Numbered from the stretch's first letter, positions 10,262-20,634 are shown. The stretch is 64,000 nt of DNA from Alphaproteobacteria bacterium (GCA_020049775.1 JAGVLO010000007.1:179133-243132); one strand, 5' to 3'. Numbers and translations: made by a program. Notes: generated from the letters alone by a model not told the origin.

Positions 10262-12523
10262 ATGTACCTGCCCGCAGGAAAAACCGATTTTCTTGGCGCA
10301 ACGCCAAATAGGAAAGAAGGCGGCACTAACTTCGCCTTCTACACCAGTAAAGACGCAAACCGCGTTGAGCTATGCCTTTTTGACAAGAAAACAGGCATAC
10401 AGGAAACCGGACGTTTTGAACTGACAGCAAAAGAAGATGTCAAGGGCGATGATGGCAAAACCACCATTGGCTATATCTGGCACGGCTTTGCAGCAGACGT
10501 GGAGGAAGGTGCGCTTTACGGCTTCCGCGTGCATGGGCCGTTCAACCCCGACAAAGGCCAGTATTTCAATCCCTACAAGGTGCTGATAGACCCCTGTGCT
10601 AAAGCTGTTACCGGTGAATTACACAAATGGGATCAACGGCATTTCCCGCATGACTTGCACAAAAAAACAAATGGCAAGCCCGACATGAGCTGCCACGATA
10701 ATGCCGATGCAGTACCGAAAGCACGCGTGGTTGACTGGCAGAGCTTGCAGGAGCGTACAACACAAGGCCTGCCAATCGGCGCACTCAAACCTCATGCCGA
10801 CACCATCATACGCGAGCTGCATGTAAGAGGTGAAACCATCAACCACCTCTCCATCCCTGAAAATGAAAGAGGAACCTATAAGGCGCTCAGCAGCGACGAG
10901 TATGTCGCATGGGTTAAGGAAATGGGCTACACCACTCTGGAGCTGATGCCCGTGGAATCCTTCGGCAGCGATCCCGGACTGGTCTCGCGCGGTAAGAAAA
11001 ATTTCTGGGGCTATATGACCATGACCCCTACCGCACCGCACACGGAATACGCCGCCAATAAATTCCTGCCGGAAGAAGAATTCGCTGCAACAGTACGCAA
11101 GCTTAAGCAAAATGGCGTTGAAGTTATCATGGACATAGTACCCAACCATACGCTGGAAAGCGGCCCGGGCGGCCCATTACTCAACTTACGCGGCATGGAC
11201 AATACCCTCTATCTACCGCACGATTATACCGGTTGCGGCAACACGCGTGATTTTGGTCACCCCATCAACCGCCGCATGTTTCTCGAAGAACTACGCTATT
11301 GGCAGGGCCTTGGTGTTTCCGGCTTCCGCATTGACCTCGCCACCATCATCGGGCGTGAGCATGGCAGAGAATTTGATCCCAACAGCGAAATGATGAAGGC
11401 GCTGCGTCAGGACTATGGTGCCGACCACGGCCTGAAAAACATCAAGTTCTACGGCGAGCCGTGGGATCTCGGCCCCAATGGTTACAAGCTGGGCCAGCTA
11501 GCATGGTATGCGCAGGACGATGTCGGACTGTTCGGCAAGGATTTCGGCAATAACCGTGTAAGTGAATGGAACGGCAAAGCCCGCGATACGCTTCAGACAT
11601 TACTGCGCTCCGGAAGCGAACTGACGCGCGGCGCTATCGTAGATCACATGGCAGGCTCAAGCCGCCACTATCCCGACCCGCAGGCCAGCGTCATCAAAAT
11701 CACCTCGCACGACGACGGCACGTTGGAAGACATGGTAACGCGCGAACAAAAGAACAATTACGCTAACGGTGAAGACAACCGCGACGGCAATCACCTGCCC
11801 GGTACCAACTGGGGTGCAGAAGCCAAACGCGTGCAGCGTTTCCTCATGGCATTGCTCGGGCTGTCGCAGGGTGTGCCGATGATTCGCCATGGTGACGAAC
11901 GCGGCCACAGTGCCGACGGTAATACCAACACCTATTGTCAGGACAATCACATGACCCACATACCGTGGGGCGACAAGATAAAGCCGGAAGGTCAGGCACT
12001 GATGCAATTCCACGGCATCGTGAATGGATTCCGCAACAAGCACTCCTGCCTAAGGCGCGGCGTTCATTTCACGGGCAAGCCGGACAGCGCATGTGACCTA
12101 AAGGTCAATGGCTCAGACATAAGGGATGTGATGTGGCTGAATGAACAAGGACATGAAATGCAGTTTGGCTCACATCAGTGGAACGAGGTAGGCGGATTTG
12201 CCATGCTGCTTTCCGGCGATCCGGGCAACAGCCCCGCTAGTACCAAGCATTTTACACGCAAAGTAAACCGCACCGAGCATGACATGCCCCTGCTCGTACT
12301 GGTAAACCCCACCATGCGCGACAATATGGAATTCAAGCTACCGGACATACCTGGAGTAAAATGGAAAATGGCCATAAACAGCCAGAACCCCGATTGCGCT
12401 AAACAGGAACTTTCATCGGGAAATACCATCCGCCTTGGCTGGCGTTCAGCTGTAGCGTTTGAGGGACAGATAGAGAAAATAAAAGAAACTTCGGTAAAGC
12501 GCACTACGGGTGCAAGCCGGTAA
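10262..12523 (+). CDS. glgX: Glycogen debranching enzyme / isoamylase-type GH13 (GlgX-like)
   Basis: VIMDIVPNHT, GFRIDLAT, FYGEPWDLG, GDERGHSADGNTNTYCQDN motifs; TTG at 10259 also possible. Confidence 0.85.
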   Translation: MYLPAGKTDFLGATPNRKEGGTNFAFYTSKDANRVELCLFDKKTGIQETGRFELTAKEDVKGDDGKTTIGYIWHGFAADVEEGALYGFRVHGPFNPDKGQYFNPYKVLIDPCAKAVTGELHKWDQRHFPHDLHKKTNGKPDMSCHDNADAVPKARVVDWQSLQERTTQGLPIGALKPHADTIIRELHVRGETINHLSIPENERGTYKALSSDEYVAWVKEMGYTTLELMPVESFGSDPGLVSRGKKNFWGYMTMTPTAPHTEYAANKFLPEEEFAATVRKLKQNGVEVIMDIVPNHTLESGPGGPLLNLRGMDNTLYLPHDYTGCGNTRDFGHPINRRMFLEELRYWQGLGVSGFRIDLATIIGREHGREFDPNSEMMKALRQDYGADHGLKNIKFYGEPWDLGPNGYKLGQLAWYAQDDVGLFGKDFGNNRVSEWNGKARDTLQTLLRSGSELTRGAIVDHMAGSSRHYPDPQASVIKITSHDDGTLEDMVTREQKNNYANGEDNRDGNHLPGTNWGAEAKRVQRFLMALLGLSQGVPMIRHGDERGHSADGNTNTYCQDNHMTHIPWGDKIKPEGQALMQFHGIVNGFRNKHSCLRRGVHFTGKPDSACDLKVNGSDIRDVMWLNEQGHEMQFGSHQWNEVGGFAMLLSGDPGNSPASTKHFTRKVNRTEHDMPLLVLVNPTMRDNMEFKLPDIPGVKWKMAINSQNPDCAKQELSSGNTIRLGWRSAVAFEGQIEKIKETSVKRTTGASR

Positions 12524-12530
12524 AAGATGG

Positions 12531-13115
12531 CTACCTGTTTCTCACAACGCCTGATGCCAGCCCCGGCGGAACAACAACGCCCATATCCTCAAGCTGTGAG
12601 ATAACCCCACCCGAACCGCTGACGGCATAGGCGAGTTCAATGGATTTGGGAACGACATGCAGCGTCAGTCCGTTTTTATCATTGGTAAAGCGCTGTTTCT
12701 TGAGTTCAACGATATCGCCGTTTAAGACTTGTTTCTGCTCGGCAGTCGGCTCCGGAGTGTCGGTATATTCATTACGGTTTTGTATCCCCAGCACGTCATA
12801 CATGGACGCCAGCGCATTCCCCGGCTCTGCGGTAAACAACACGGTCGGGCGCATGGGTATATTTTCTTTTTCCATACCACGCAGCAAGCGGTCAGCATTG
12901 CGTGCGCCATCGTCACTCATATTAAAATCAGTCACTATGGCGCTTACCATCTTGCCGTAACTACGCATCATATATAGAGCTTGGTCGCCGTCGCTGGCTA
13001 CCAGTGTACGGTAACCCTTTGCCCGCAGCTGGCGCACCAATTCCCCTTTAATACCATCGCGGTCCTCGGCGATGAGAACCAGCGGTCCTTTGGTATCTGT
13101 AGCAAATTGGCGCAT
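12531..13115 (-). CDS. Stand-alone receiver-domain (CheY-like) protein with unknown C-terminal extension
   Basis: VLIAEDRDGIKGELVRQLRAKGYRTLVASDGDQAL...IVTDFNMSDDGARNADRLL. Confidence 0.7.
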   Translation of the reverse strand: MRQFATDTKGPLVLIAEDRDGIKGELVRQLRAKGYRTLVASDGDQALYMMRSYGKMVSAIVTDFNMSDDGARNADRLLRGMEKENIPMRPTVLFTAEPGNALASMYDVLGIQNRNEYTDTPEPTAEQKQVLNGDIVELKKQRFTNDKNGLTLHVVPKSIELAYAVSGSGGVISQLEDMGVVVPPGLASGVVRNR

Positions 13116-13373
13116 ATCTGCCTGAATTCAGTGATTTGGAATCACGTATATCTCCGCTCATTATGCTCTTTTTATGTTAAGGTATTATTTCAATTCGGGT
13201 TTATATTTATAAATATAAAATATATTAATATATTACAATTGGATAATATGTTTTTGTCATGTCGCCAAACCTTAACAAAAATCCTGGCAATTACAGGAAA
13301 TCCGTAAAAAAAGCGTAACAGTAGCGTGCTATTCTGGTTTCACCTCTAGTGAGAACCAACACGAAGGACGCTT

Positions 13374-13535
13374 ATGACTGATACCGAAGTGATGAATAAA
13401 TCAGAGAACAAAACTTCTCAGGAAGATACGCTACGTCAGGTACTGGAAATACTCCAACAGCTGCCTACTGTGAGTAACACCTCAGGCAGCAACATGCAAA
13501 TTCCGCAGCAATCCGTCCCCGCCCGTGTGCGCTAA
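13374..13535 (+). CDS. Small hypothetical protein (53 aa), not in the supplied ORF track
   Basis: ATG ORF MTDTEVMNKSENKTSQEDTLRQVLEILQQLPTVSNTSGSNMQIPQQSVPARVR* with upstream purine-rich acgaagga. Confidence 0.4.
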   Translation: MTDTEVMNKSENKTSQEDTLRQVLEILQQLPTVSNTSGSNMQIPQQSVPARVR

Positions 13536-13542
13536 TAACAAA

Positions 13543-14871
13543 CTACGCTCCAACGGATCTTAACGCCTCTATAGGCTGCATCTTTGATGCTTTATGAGCA
13601 GGATATAAGCCGCTTGGAAGGCCGATACCAATAGACATAAACAGTGCCAGTAAAATTGAATATATGCTGAACTCAACAGTAACACCAAACCACTGCTCTA
13701 CAATAAACCCCGCCAAATAGCCGGTCAGCAAACCTAAAACACTACCCACACCTGAAATAATAATTGCCTCTAACAGGAATTGTTTCAAAATTTGCTTATC
13801 GGTCGCACCTATTGCCTTACGAATTCCTATTTCTTTTGTGCGTTCTGAAACCGTAACCAACATAATGTTCATAATCCCTATGCCACCTACAATAAGCGAA
13901 ATGGAGGCTATAGCCCCAAGCAGCATGGAAAATGCCTTGGTGGTTTCTGTTGCCAGTTTTTTAATGGAATTTATGTTGAATATTCTAAAATTATCATCAA
14001 TGGCATCTGGAATTTTATGATGTTGCCGCAATGTGTTCCGAACATCTTCTATCAGATCATCTATAGCTTTTTCCGAAACACTCTTGATATAAAGAATTTG
14101 CACTTCACTGTCGTATGGATCACCGAAATATGTCTTAAAAGTTGTTGGGGGAACATATATGACGTTATCTAAATCATCACCACCCAAACTGGCGCCTTTT
14201 GATTCCAGTACCCCTACGACCTTAAAAGGTATCTTTTTATCGCCGATTGAAACAGTGCGTCCAATAGCTCCTGAATCACCAAACATACGATCTACAACAG
14301 ATCTACCCAGAATAATCACACGGTGTGAAAGCCTTATCTCGTCAGCAGTAAATCCACTTCCTTCCTCTATTTCCCAATTCCGGATATGCAAAAATTCAGG
14401 TGAGATTCCAGTAATCGCAGTATCTATCTGCAAATTCTTTGTGTATATTTTTTTTGGTGTCGGAACAGTGGAATATGCAACAGCCTCAACATTATGAATA
14501 GCCGAGATGATATTTATATCTGCCTTGCTGAACTGAGCTACCTGAGATGCTCGTTTAACTGCCTGCTTGGAGAGTGTCATAAGCAAAACGTTATTGCCAA
14601 GCGCTGAAATGCTTTTTTCTACCCTTCGCTGGCTTCCAGTACCAATGGCAATCATCAAAACAACAGCTGCAACACCAATAACAATACCTAGCATCGCAAG
14701 CAGTGTCCGCATCCGGTTAGTGCCAATAGAGATCCAAGCTTCAACCATAAGATGAATAATGGTGAGTTTAGGCGCAATGCCTTGCTTCTTGGCACCAGTC
14801 AACCCAGCTAAGGCTGACAGTTTCCCAATTATATTATCAATACATTGGGCCATCATATATAACTTCACCAT
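13543..14871 (-). CDS. MacB-like ABC transporter permease (MacB_PCD + FtsX domains)
   Basis: NRMRTLLAMLGIVIGVAAVVLMIAIG, IGGIGIMNIMLVTVSERTKEIGIRKAIGA. Confidence 0.92.
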   Translation of the reverse strand: MVKLYMMAQCIDNIIGKLSALAGLTGAKKQGIAPKLTIIHLMVEAWISIGTNRMRTLLAMLGIVIGVAAVVLMIAIGTGSQRRVEKSISALGNNVLLMTLSKQAVKRASQVAQFSKADINIISAIHNVEAVAYSTVPTPKKIYTKNLQIDTAITGISPEFLHIRNWEIEEGSGFTADEIRLSHRVIILGRSVVDRMFGDSGAIGRTVSIGDKKIPFKVVGVLESKGASLGGDDLDNVIYVPPTTFKTYFGDPYDSEVQILYIKSVSEKAIDDLIEDVRNTLRQHHKIPDAIDDNFRIFNINSIKKLATETTKAFSMLLGAIASISLIVGGIGIMNIMLVTVSERTKEIGIRKAIGATDKQILKQFLLEAIIISGVGSVLGLLTGYLAGFIVEQWFGVTVEFSIYSILLALFMSIGIGLPSGLYPAHKASKMQPIEALRSVGA

Positions 14872-15523
14872 CTTTAACTTGTATCAAACGTTGAGCATAG
14901 TTTGCTACGTCCTGTTCATGCGTTACTAATATGATAGTGATGCCTTCTTTGTTTATGTTGGTAAAAAGATTCATGATTTCGTCACTTGTGTGACTGTCCA
15001 AATTACCAGTTGGCTCGTCGGCAAGAATAAGTGTGGGTTCACCTGCAAGCGCACGGGCAATTGCAACTCTCTGCTGTTGTCCGCCCGAAAGCTGACTTGG
15101 CAGGTAATCACGGTATTTTGCAAGCCCCATTTGCCCAAGGTAATAATCGGCACGCCACATGCGCTCTTTAAATTCTTCACCGCCGTAAAACAATGGCAGC
15201 GCTACATTATCGGCAATCGAACGCCTCGGTAAAAGATTGAACCCCTGAAACACAAAACCAATCGTATTATTCCTTAAATTTGCAAGCGCCTCGTCGTCAT
15301 ATATACTGGTGTCTTCTCCATCAAGATAATAAAGCCCTGAGCTTGGACGATCTAACGTACCTAGTATATTCATGAGTGTACTTTTTCCGGCACCGGAAGA
15401 ACCCATTATCGCAACAAACTCGCCTGGCTCTATAATCAGATCTATGGATTTGAGTATAGGAACGGTTACACCGCTCGACAGTATGTAATCCTTCCGAATA
15501 CCGCTCATCTCGATAACTGCCAT
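14837..15523 (-). CDS. MacB/LolD-type ABC transporter ATP-binding protein
   Basis: GSSGAGKST Walker [16 protein letters not shown] signature, [12 protein letters not shown] Walker B. Confidence 0.95.
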   Translation of the reverse strand: MAVIEMSGIRKDYILSSGVTVPILKSIDLIIEPGEFVAIMGSSGAGKSTLMNILGTLDRPSSGLYYLDGEDTSIYDDEALANLRNNTIGFVFQGFNLLPRRSIADNVALPLFYGGEEFKERMWRADYYLGQMGLAKYRDYLPSQLSGGQQQRVAIARALAGEPTLILADEPTGNLDSHTSDEIMNLFTNINKEGITIILVTHEQDVANYAQRLIQVKDGEVIYDGPMY

Positions 15524-15525
15524 TT

Positions 15526-16692
15526 CTAGCCCTTACCTTGATTGCGCTGAATTCCTGTTACTACATTGTCCCCTTCTTTCAGCGTTTTTCCGGAAACAGC
15601 AAGGTAGGCATCATCTGCCCCGTCTATATCAACTTCTACGGGTTCTAAATCCTCTCCACGCAGCACATAGATGGTTTTAGTTTTAGGATCCTCAACTACC
15701 GGAGTAGCCGGAGCCTGCGGTTTTACAGCGGAAGAAAAAAGGCGGCTCAGACCCATTGGGCTAGTAGTCGTTGCAGGGGGCCTAAAGCGCAATGCTGAAG
15801 CTGGGATACGAAGAATATCTTTTAATTCTGATAAGGTAATGCTTACATATGCTGTCATACCCGGAAGCAGCATTCCGTCTTTATTATCTACCAGAACTTT
15901 AACGCCATATGTTACAACATCTCGCGAATTATTACTGTTGGGACTGACATTTACCTGATGCACTTTTCCCTGAAACATTTTTTCAGGAAATGCATTTACC
16001 TGAAATGTAACATGCATACCTTCTTTCACTTTGCTGATATCCGCCTCCGAGAGGTTCACTTCAATTTTCATTTCGGAGAGGTTTCCGGCAATTTTGAATA
16101 GTGTGGGCGCCTGAAAGCTAGCTTGCAGTGTTTGCCCCTCGGTCACATCCTGTGAAATAATCACACCATCAATGGGAGACGTAATTTTGGCATACGCCAG
16201 ATTAACCATGTCACGCTCAATGATAGTTTGAGCCACCTCATAGCTGTTCTTTGTAGAAAGCAAACTCTGCTGTGCGCGTTCAAGATCAACTTTTGCGACA
16301 TAATCTTTGGATACAAGCATTTTCATACGTGCAACATCACGCTGTGCTTGTTCAAAATTGGAGCGGGCAGTATCCAGAGTGCTTTTGTCTTGTTTAATCT
16401 GGGCCAATAGTAATGCAGGGTCGATTTCGGCTAGTAGCTGCCCTGCCTTTACCTTATCATTGACCTGCACATATAACTTGCTTACTTGTCCGGAAACCTG
16501 AGAACCTATAGAGACTAACTGGACGGGATTTATAGTACCAGTTGCTGATACAATTGACCTGATATCGCCGCGTGTGACCTGTTCCGTGCGGAATTTAGGC
16601 GTGCCATCGCCATCATCCATACTGCTGTAGATAACTACAAAAAGTAAGGATATGCCCAAACCCAACAACAAAAATTTTTTCTTGCGCACCAT
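15526..16692 (-). CDS. MacA/HlyD-type periplasmic adaptor protein
   Basis: N-terminal TM anchor, GTINPVQLVSIGSQVSGQVSKLYVQVNDKVKAGQLLAEIDP biotinyl-lipoyl-like domain. Confidence 0.92.
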   Translation of the reverse strand: MVRKKKFLLLGLGISLLFVVIYSSMDDGDGTPKFRTEQVTRGDIRSIVSATGTINPVQLVSIGSQVSGQVSKLYVQVNDKVKAGQLLAEIDPALLLAQIKQDKSTLDTARSNFEQAQRDVARMKMLVSKDYVAKVDLERAQQSLLSTKNSYEVAQTIIERDMVNLAYAKITSPIDGVIISQDVTEGQTLQASFQAPTLFKIAGNLSEMKIEVNLSEADISKVKEGMHVTFQVNAFPEKMFQGKVHQVNVSPNSNNSRDVVTYGVKVLVDNKDGMLLPGMTAYVSITLSELKDILRIPASALRFRPPATTTSPMGLSRLFSSAVKPQAPATPVVEDPKTKTIYVLRGEDLEPVEVDIDGADDAYLAVSGKTLKEGDNVVTGIQRNQGKG

Positions 16693-16700
16693 GTATATTA

Positions 16701-18185
16701 CTACTGTTGTTCGTTTTTGACAGAATAGTCAGAAACCATTTTTGTTGGTTCCATCGTGTCCAGATTCAATACGCCCACTGCCCGGATGAGGTCTACACGT
16801 GTTGTAAGCAGGTTTTGGCGGGTCACCAGCTGGCTTTGAAGTGCGCTGCTGTATTGCGACTTGGCATTTAGCACGTCAAGTATGCTGCCCAAGCCTTCTT
16901 TGTACCGGCCTAATGCTACATCTTTTAACTGAACTGCGCTTTTTAGTTGATCCTTGCTGGTCTCCCATGAGCGCTTTGCGGTCTCATAATTATGCCATGC
17001 GTTCCAGACATCCTGCTCAACATCAAGTTCGCGTTTAACCAGTGATGTGCGTTGGGCTTCCAGTTGTTTTTTTGCATTACGCTCGTTATATGTATGACTG
17101 AATCCTGCAAAGATGGGAATACTCACAGATAACCCGATCGCCTGACTTCGATCGCTTGTCCGGCTCAGTACATTCACCTCGTCATTATCCATATCCATAT
17201 TTGCCGTTACCGAAACCGTAGCGGTGTTTGCTCTTTCAAGAGCTTTTAATGATGTTTCTGATGCCTTGATAGTAGCGCGCGTTGCCTGCAAGTCTTTCCT
17301 TTGTTCCTTGGCCTTAGCCATGAGGAATTTAATCTCTTCGCCAAATGGATCCTTCGCCAGCGTATCATTATCAATTTCGGAAACGGTTATTGCTACATCC
17401 GCACTCAGGCCCAAAAGTGTTGCTAAAACTGCCTGCTGGAGAGATAAGCCGTTTTCTGCCACCTGACTGTCTAGTAATGATTGGGAATAAGTACCTTTTG
17501 CCTGTAATTTATCTGCAAGGGGTGCCTGCCCGATATCATGCCTGAGCGTAGCTGCCTCATAACTTTCCTGCGCGAATTTCTCCGCGTCTTTAGCAACGGT
17601 GACCGCGTTCTGTGCCGTAAGTAAATTATAGTAGGTCCGTAATGACACGGCGATAGTTGCCTGCAATGCAGAATTATAATTATAACCGGCGGCAACGAGC
17701 GCTTGCTCCGCAGCTTCCAGCCTAAATTCCCGCTGCCCGAAGTCGTAGAGCGTCCACCCAAGGTCAAGGCCGTGGTTTCTGCCGATTTCCGTTGTTTTAC
17801 TGCTGCCAGAGAACGTGCCTGTTCTGTCGCGGCTCATAGTAGCTGTTACACTGGGAAAATAAGATGAGTAATTTGACGCATGAGACGCCGCCTGTGCCAC
17901 CAGGCTCAAATACGCTGCCTTGGTCTCCGGATTGCCGCACAACGCACCGACAACAACATCATTCAATTTAAGAGGTTGCTTTGTATCCGGCGTTTGGCAT
18001 TTTTCTGGCACAAGGCTTAGTTCAACAAGATTTGCGGCCTTGCGTTCGGTAGCAAATGGATCACCAGCAGTTTCTACAAGCCACGGTAGAGTATCGGCAT
18101 ACGCCGCACAGCATAGAAAATTACCTGATATTACAAACAGGCAGGTATATGCGTTCAATCTCTGTATCTGTTTGTATGGAAACAT
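16701..18185 (-). CDS. TolC family outer membrane efflux protein
   Basis: LGWTLYDFGQREFRLEAAEQALVAAGYNYNSALQATIAVSLRTYYNLLTAQNAV; same-strand operon with adaptor and ABC genes. Confidence 0.92.
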   Translation of the reverse strand: MFPYKQIQRLNAYTCLFVISGNFLCCAAYADTLPWLVETAGDPFATERKAANLVELSLVPEKCQTPDTKQPLKLNDVVVGALCGNPETKAAYLSLVAQAASHASNYSSYFPSVTATMSRDRTGTFSGSSKTTEIGRNHGLDLGWTLYDFGQREFRLEAAEQALVAAGYNYNSALQATIAVSLRTYYNLLTAQNAVTVAKDAEKFAQESYEAATLRHDIGQAPLADKLQAKGTYSQSLLDSQVAENGLSLQQAVLATLLGLSADVAITVSEIDNDTLAKDPFGEEIKFLMAKAKEQRKDLQATRATIKASETSLKALERANTATVSVTANMDMDNDEVNVLSRTSDRSQAIGLSVSIPIFAGFSHTYNERNAKKQLEAQRTSLVKRELDVEQDVWNAWHNYETAKRSWETSKDQLKSAVQLKDVALGRYKEGLGSILDVLNAKSQYSSALQSQLVTRQNLLTTRVDLIRAVGVLNLDTMEPTKMVSDYSVKNEQQ

Positions 18186-18574
18186 CGTCTTTAAGAGTGT
18201 CTGGTTGAGTTTTTATAATAATGTCATTTGGTTAATCTTTAGTTAGACCTTCATGACATGCACACAGAAGGCGTTATGGAACACTCCCAAAACTTTTATA
18301 AATTAGTGGTTGCAGAAAATTGGCGAAAAGCCATCCCCCTGAAAGTTAACAATAACTAAAATTGTAAAGCATTTTATTTATATTTTACTAAAATTAAATT
18401 AATGAATTTTTAATCCAGATGGTATAAATTCAATAGACGCATTGAGTTTATTGGTTCTAAAATTTAGTAATACGCTGATAAACATATATATTATACGGTA
18501 CGATGTCTAAAATTAAGAACAATAACATCTTCGCAATAAATATTAATACAATAATAAATTAAGAGGAGATTCTC

Positions 18575-18988
18575 ATGAAATCATTTATTAAAATGGCGCT
18601 TGCAGTGTCCGCAATTGCCTCCGTTGGCAGTTCGGCAAATGCTTATGACTACTCAACATATTCAGCCATGATGACCACTACGGCGCCGACTACTGTTACA
18701 ACCACATACCCAAGCCCGACAACGTATCCAATTCCTACCGTAGATCCTACTCCTGTCACTACCTGTGCGTCCCCAACCATTGACTTCGACATGGAAGAGT
18801 TTGAAGTTGAATATGGCACTGACGGCACCTGTATGACAATGAAGAAGGGTCCGCCTAAGAAAAAGGAATGCAGGGGCCATGATGCAGGTCCTCCGCCAGT
18901 AATACATGATTATGGCAGGATAACCAAAACGGCTTGCAAAACAGCTTGCGGTACAAACGCCTGTACATGGGGTGGTAATCCTATCTAA
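18575..18988 (+). CDS. Secreted Cys-containing hypothetical protein with Thr/Pro-rich N-terminal segment
   Basis: Signal peptide MKSFIKMALAVSAIASVGSSANA; TTTAPTTVTTTYPSPTTYPIPTVDPTPVTT; six Cys in mature part; terminator just downstream. Confidence 0.65.
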   Translation: MKSFIKMALAVSAIASVGSSANAYDYSTYSAMMTTTAPTTVTTTYPSPTTYPIPTVDPTPVTTCASPTIDFDMEEFEVEYGTDGTCMTMKKGPPKKKECRGHDAGPPPVIHDYGRITKTACKTACGTNACTWGGNPI

Positions 18989-19012
18989 TCCACCATCATA
19001 ATTAATTTATGC

Positions 19013-19043
19013 AAAACGGTCTGGGGAAACCCAGGCCGTTTTT
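19013..19043 (+). terminator. Rho-independent terminator of the 18575 ORF
   Basis: AAAACGGtCTGGG-gaaa-CCCAGgCCGTTTTT hairpin with T run. Confidence 0.8.
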
Positions 19044-19059
19044 GTTTGTGCGGTGTTTA

Positions 19060-19863
19060 CTACCTTATATAGCTATCGTGCGATTCTCCAAGATCGCTGC
19101 CATGGCGCACACGCTCAAGCGCCGTTTCCAGCACCTGCATATCAATAGGTGCAACATTCGGCAAGCTACGCCCCTCAATCGGCTCTATAACATTGAGGAT
19201 ATCAACTGTGTGCTGGGCAATAGTGTGCATTGATTTCACCAGCGGCAGCATATGCTCGACAATCTCCAGCGGCGGCGACTCCCGCCTGTCCAGACGTTCC
19301 CTGCGCAATTTCTTGAAACGAAGCGCACTATAGGCCGCCACCGGCGCATGAGCGAGACTTGCCAGCCCCGTCAACGGTAATGTCAGCATATGCCCGAGCG
19401 TGGTCAGGCCATGCACGACTTCTTCCGTTGAGCGCGGTTCAAAATGCGGCACGAACACATCGCTGATAATTTTTTTGAAACGTGCCTCGTCCGTCACGCT
19501 GTTACCATGCGGACTACTCTTGTTCGATAATATCCGGAAGAAGCTGTAAACGCCCTCTACGCCGTTAGTCTGCACAATTTTGTGCAGCAGCTCTGCCGCC
19601 TCGTTGAAGCGCTCGCATGAAGGCGGCCCTTCCGGCCGGTAGTCGTTATCAAAAAAATGCTTCACCTCGCGCGAAGCGATGTTGGGATCGCGGGCCTCGG
19701 GAATAACGGGCCTATGCTGCGTGCCTACATCGAAATGGTTGTTCCAGTGCAGCAGTGCCTCAATCGTATGGCGGAAATAAAACGCATCCCGCTCGTAGGA
19801 GTCGTAACGCAGCTCGAAATTATTTTCATCGTCCGCGTAATTCACATGTGGATAAATCAACAT
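19060..19863 (-). CDS. Hypothetical protein (start likely at internal Met, ORF extends to 19920)
   Basis: Long ORF, no recognised domain. Confidence 0.6.
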   Translation of the reverse strand: MLIYPHVNYADDENNFELRYDSYERDAFYFRHTIEALLHWNNHFDVGTQHRPVIPEARDPNIASREVKHFFDNDYRPEGPPSCERFNEAAELLHKIVQTNGVEGVYSFFRILSNKSSPHGNSVTDEARFKKIISDVFVPHFEPRSTEEVVHGLTTLGHMLTLPLTGLASLAHAPVAAYSALRFKKLRRERLDRRESPPLEIVEHMLPLVKSMHTIAQHTVDILNVIEPIEGRSLPNVAPIDMQVLETALERVRHGSDLGESHDSYIR

Positions 19864-20001
19864 AGTGCCATCGCTTTTATTATCTTTATTGCGGGCGCTT
19901 ATGGCCCTTCCCTGTTGCAATTATTAATATAATGGTTAACACAATAAATCAACGGGAATGGCGCTCGTCGAAATAATTATATAAATCAGATTATTGTGTT
20001 G

Positions 20002-20634
20002 CTAAGCCCTGGCCGCCTGCAGTGGCTGAATGGCGGTAGCCTGAAAAGCGGTCGTTATGGGCGCTAGATCTTTGTAGGCGTTTTCGATCCGCTCCGACAA
20101 TTTCTTATCCTTGATAAGCAGGTCGTTCTTTTCAAGCTTGGTATCGGTTGCCAGCCGTAGTGCATCGTCAAGCGTTGCCGATAATTTGCCGTCAGACATC
20201 CACGCCTCGAGCAGTTTCATACCGGCGTTTTTCTGCGCCGGATCTACCATCACCTTGAAGTCGGCGGAAGCCTTGCGCAGCGCATTTATATAGCCGTCCA
20301 TGAAAGCATAATATTTATCTTCACCAGCGATTGGGCTGGCTATATAGAAGCTACGGTCGTTCCTTTTTGCATGTAACGCGCTCGCATAATCACGCATGCA
20401 TTCCTCATGCTGTTTGATAAAACGGCTCACCGAATCCATGATCGTGGCAATGCGCATTTCGCGGTGACTAACATTCACGATGGTGCGTATATTCTCCGCC
20501 AGCAGCACGTCTTTGTTGGCCGACGTTTCTTCAGGCCGCGTGTAAAAACCGGCAAAATCCCACTCTCCTGGCCTCACCTGGATTTTCTTCTGGAATTTGG
20601 TTCTTTCGACGTCATCATCAGCCATAGCAACCAC
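20002..20634 (-). CDS. Hypothetical protein
   Basis: 210-aa ORF, largely helical and charged, no recognised domain. Confidence 0.6.
   Translation of the reverse strand: MVAMADDDVERTKFQKKIQVRPGEWDFAGFYTRPEETSANKDVLLAENIRTIVNVSHREMRIATIMDSVSRFIKQHEECMRDYASALHAKRNDRSFYIASPIAGEDKYYAFMDGYINALRKASADFKVMVDPAQKNAGMKLLEAWMSDGKLSATLDDALRLATDTKLEKNDLLIKDKKLSERIENAYKDLAPITTAFQATAIQPLQAARA

Noticed and set aside
13543-18185. Antibiotic biosynthesis/immunity cluster around the MacAB-like exporter
   Set aside because: No biosynthetic, protease-containing ABC or modification enzyme genes nearby; only the exporter and one secreted protein are supported
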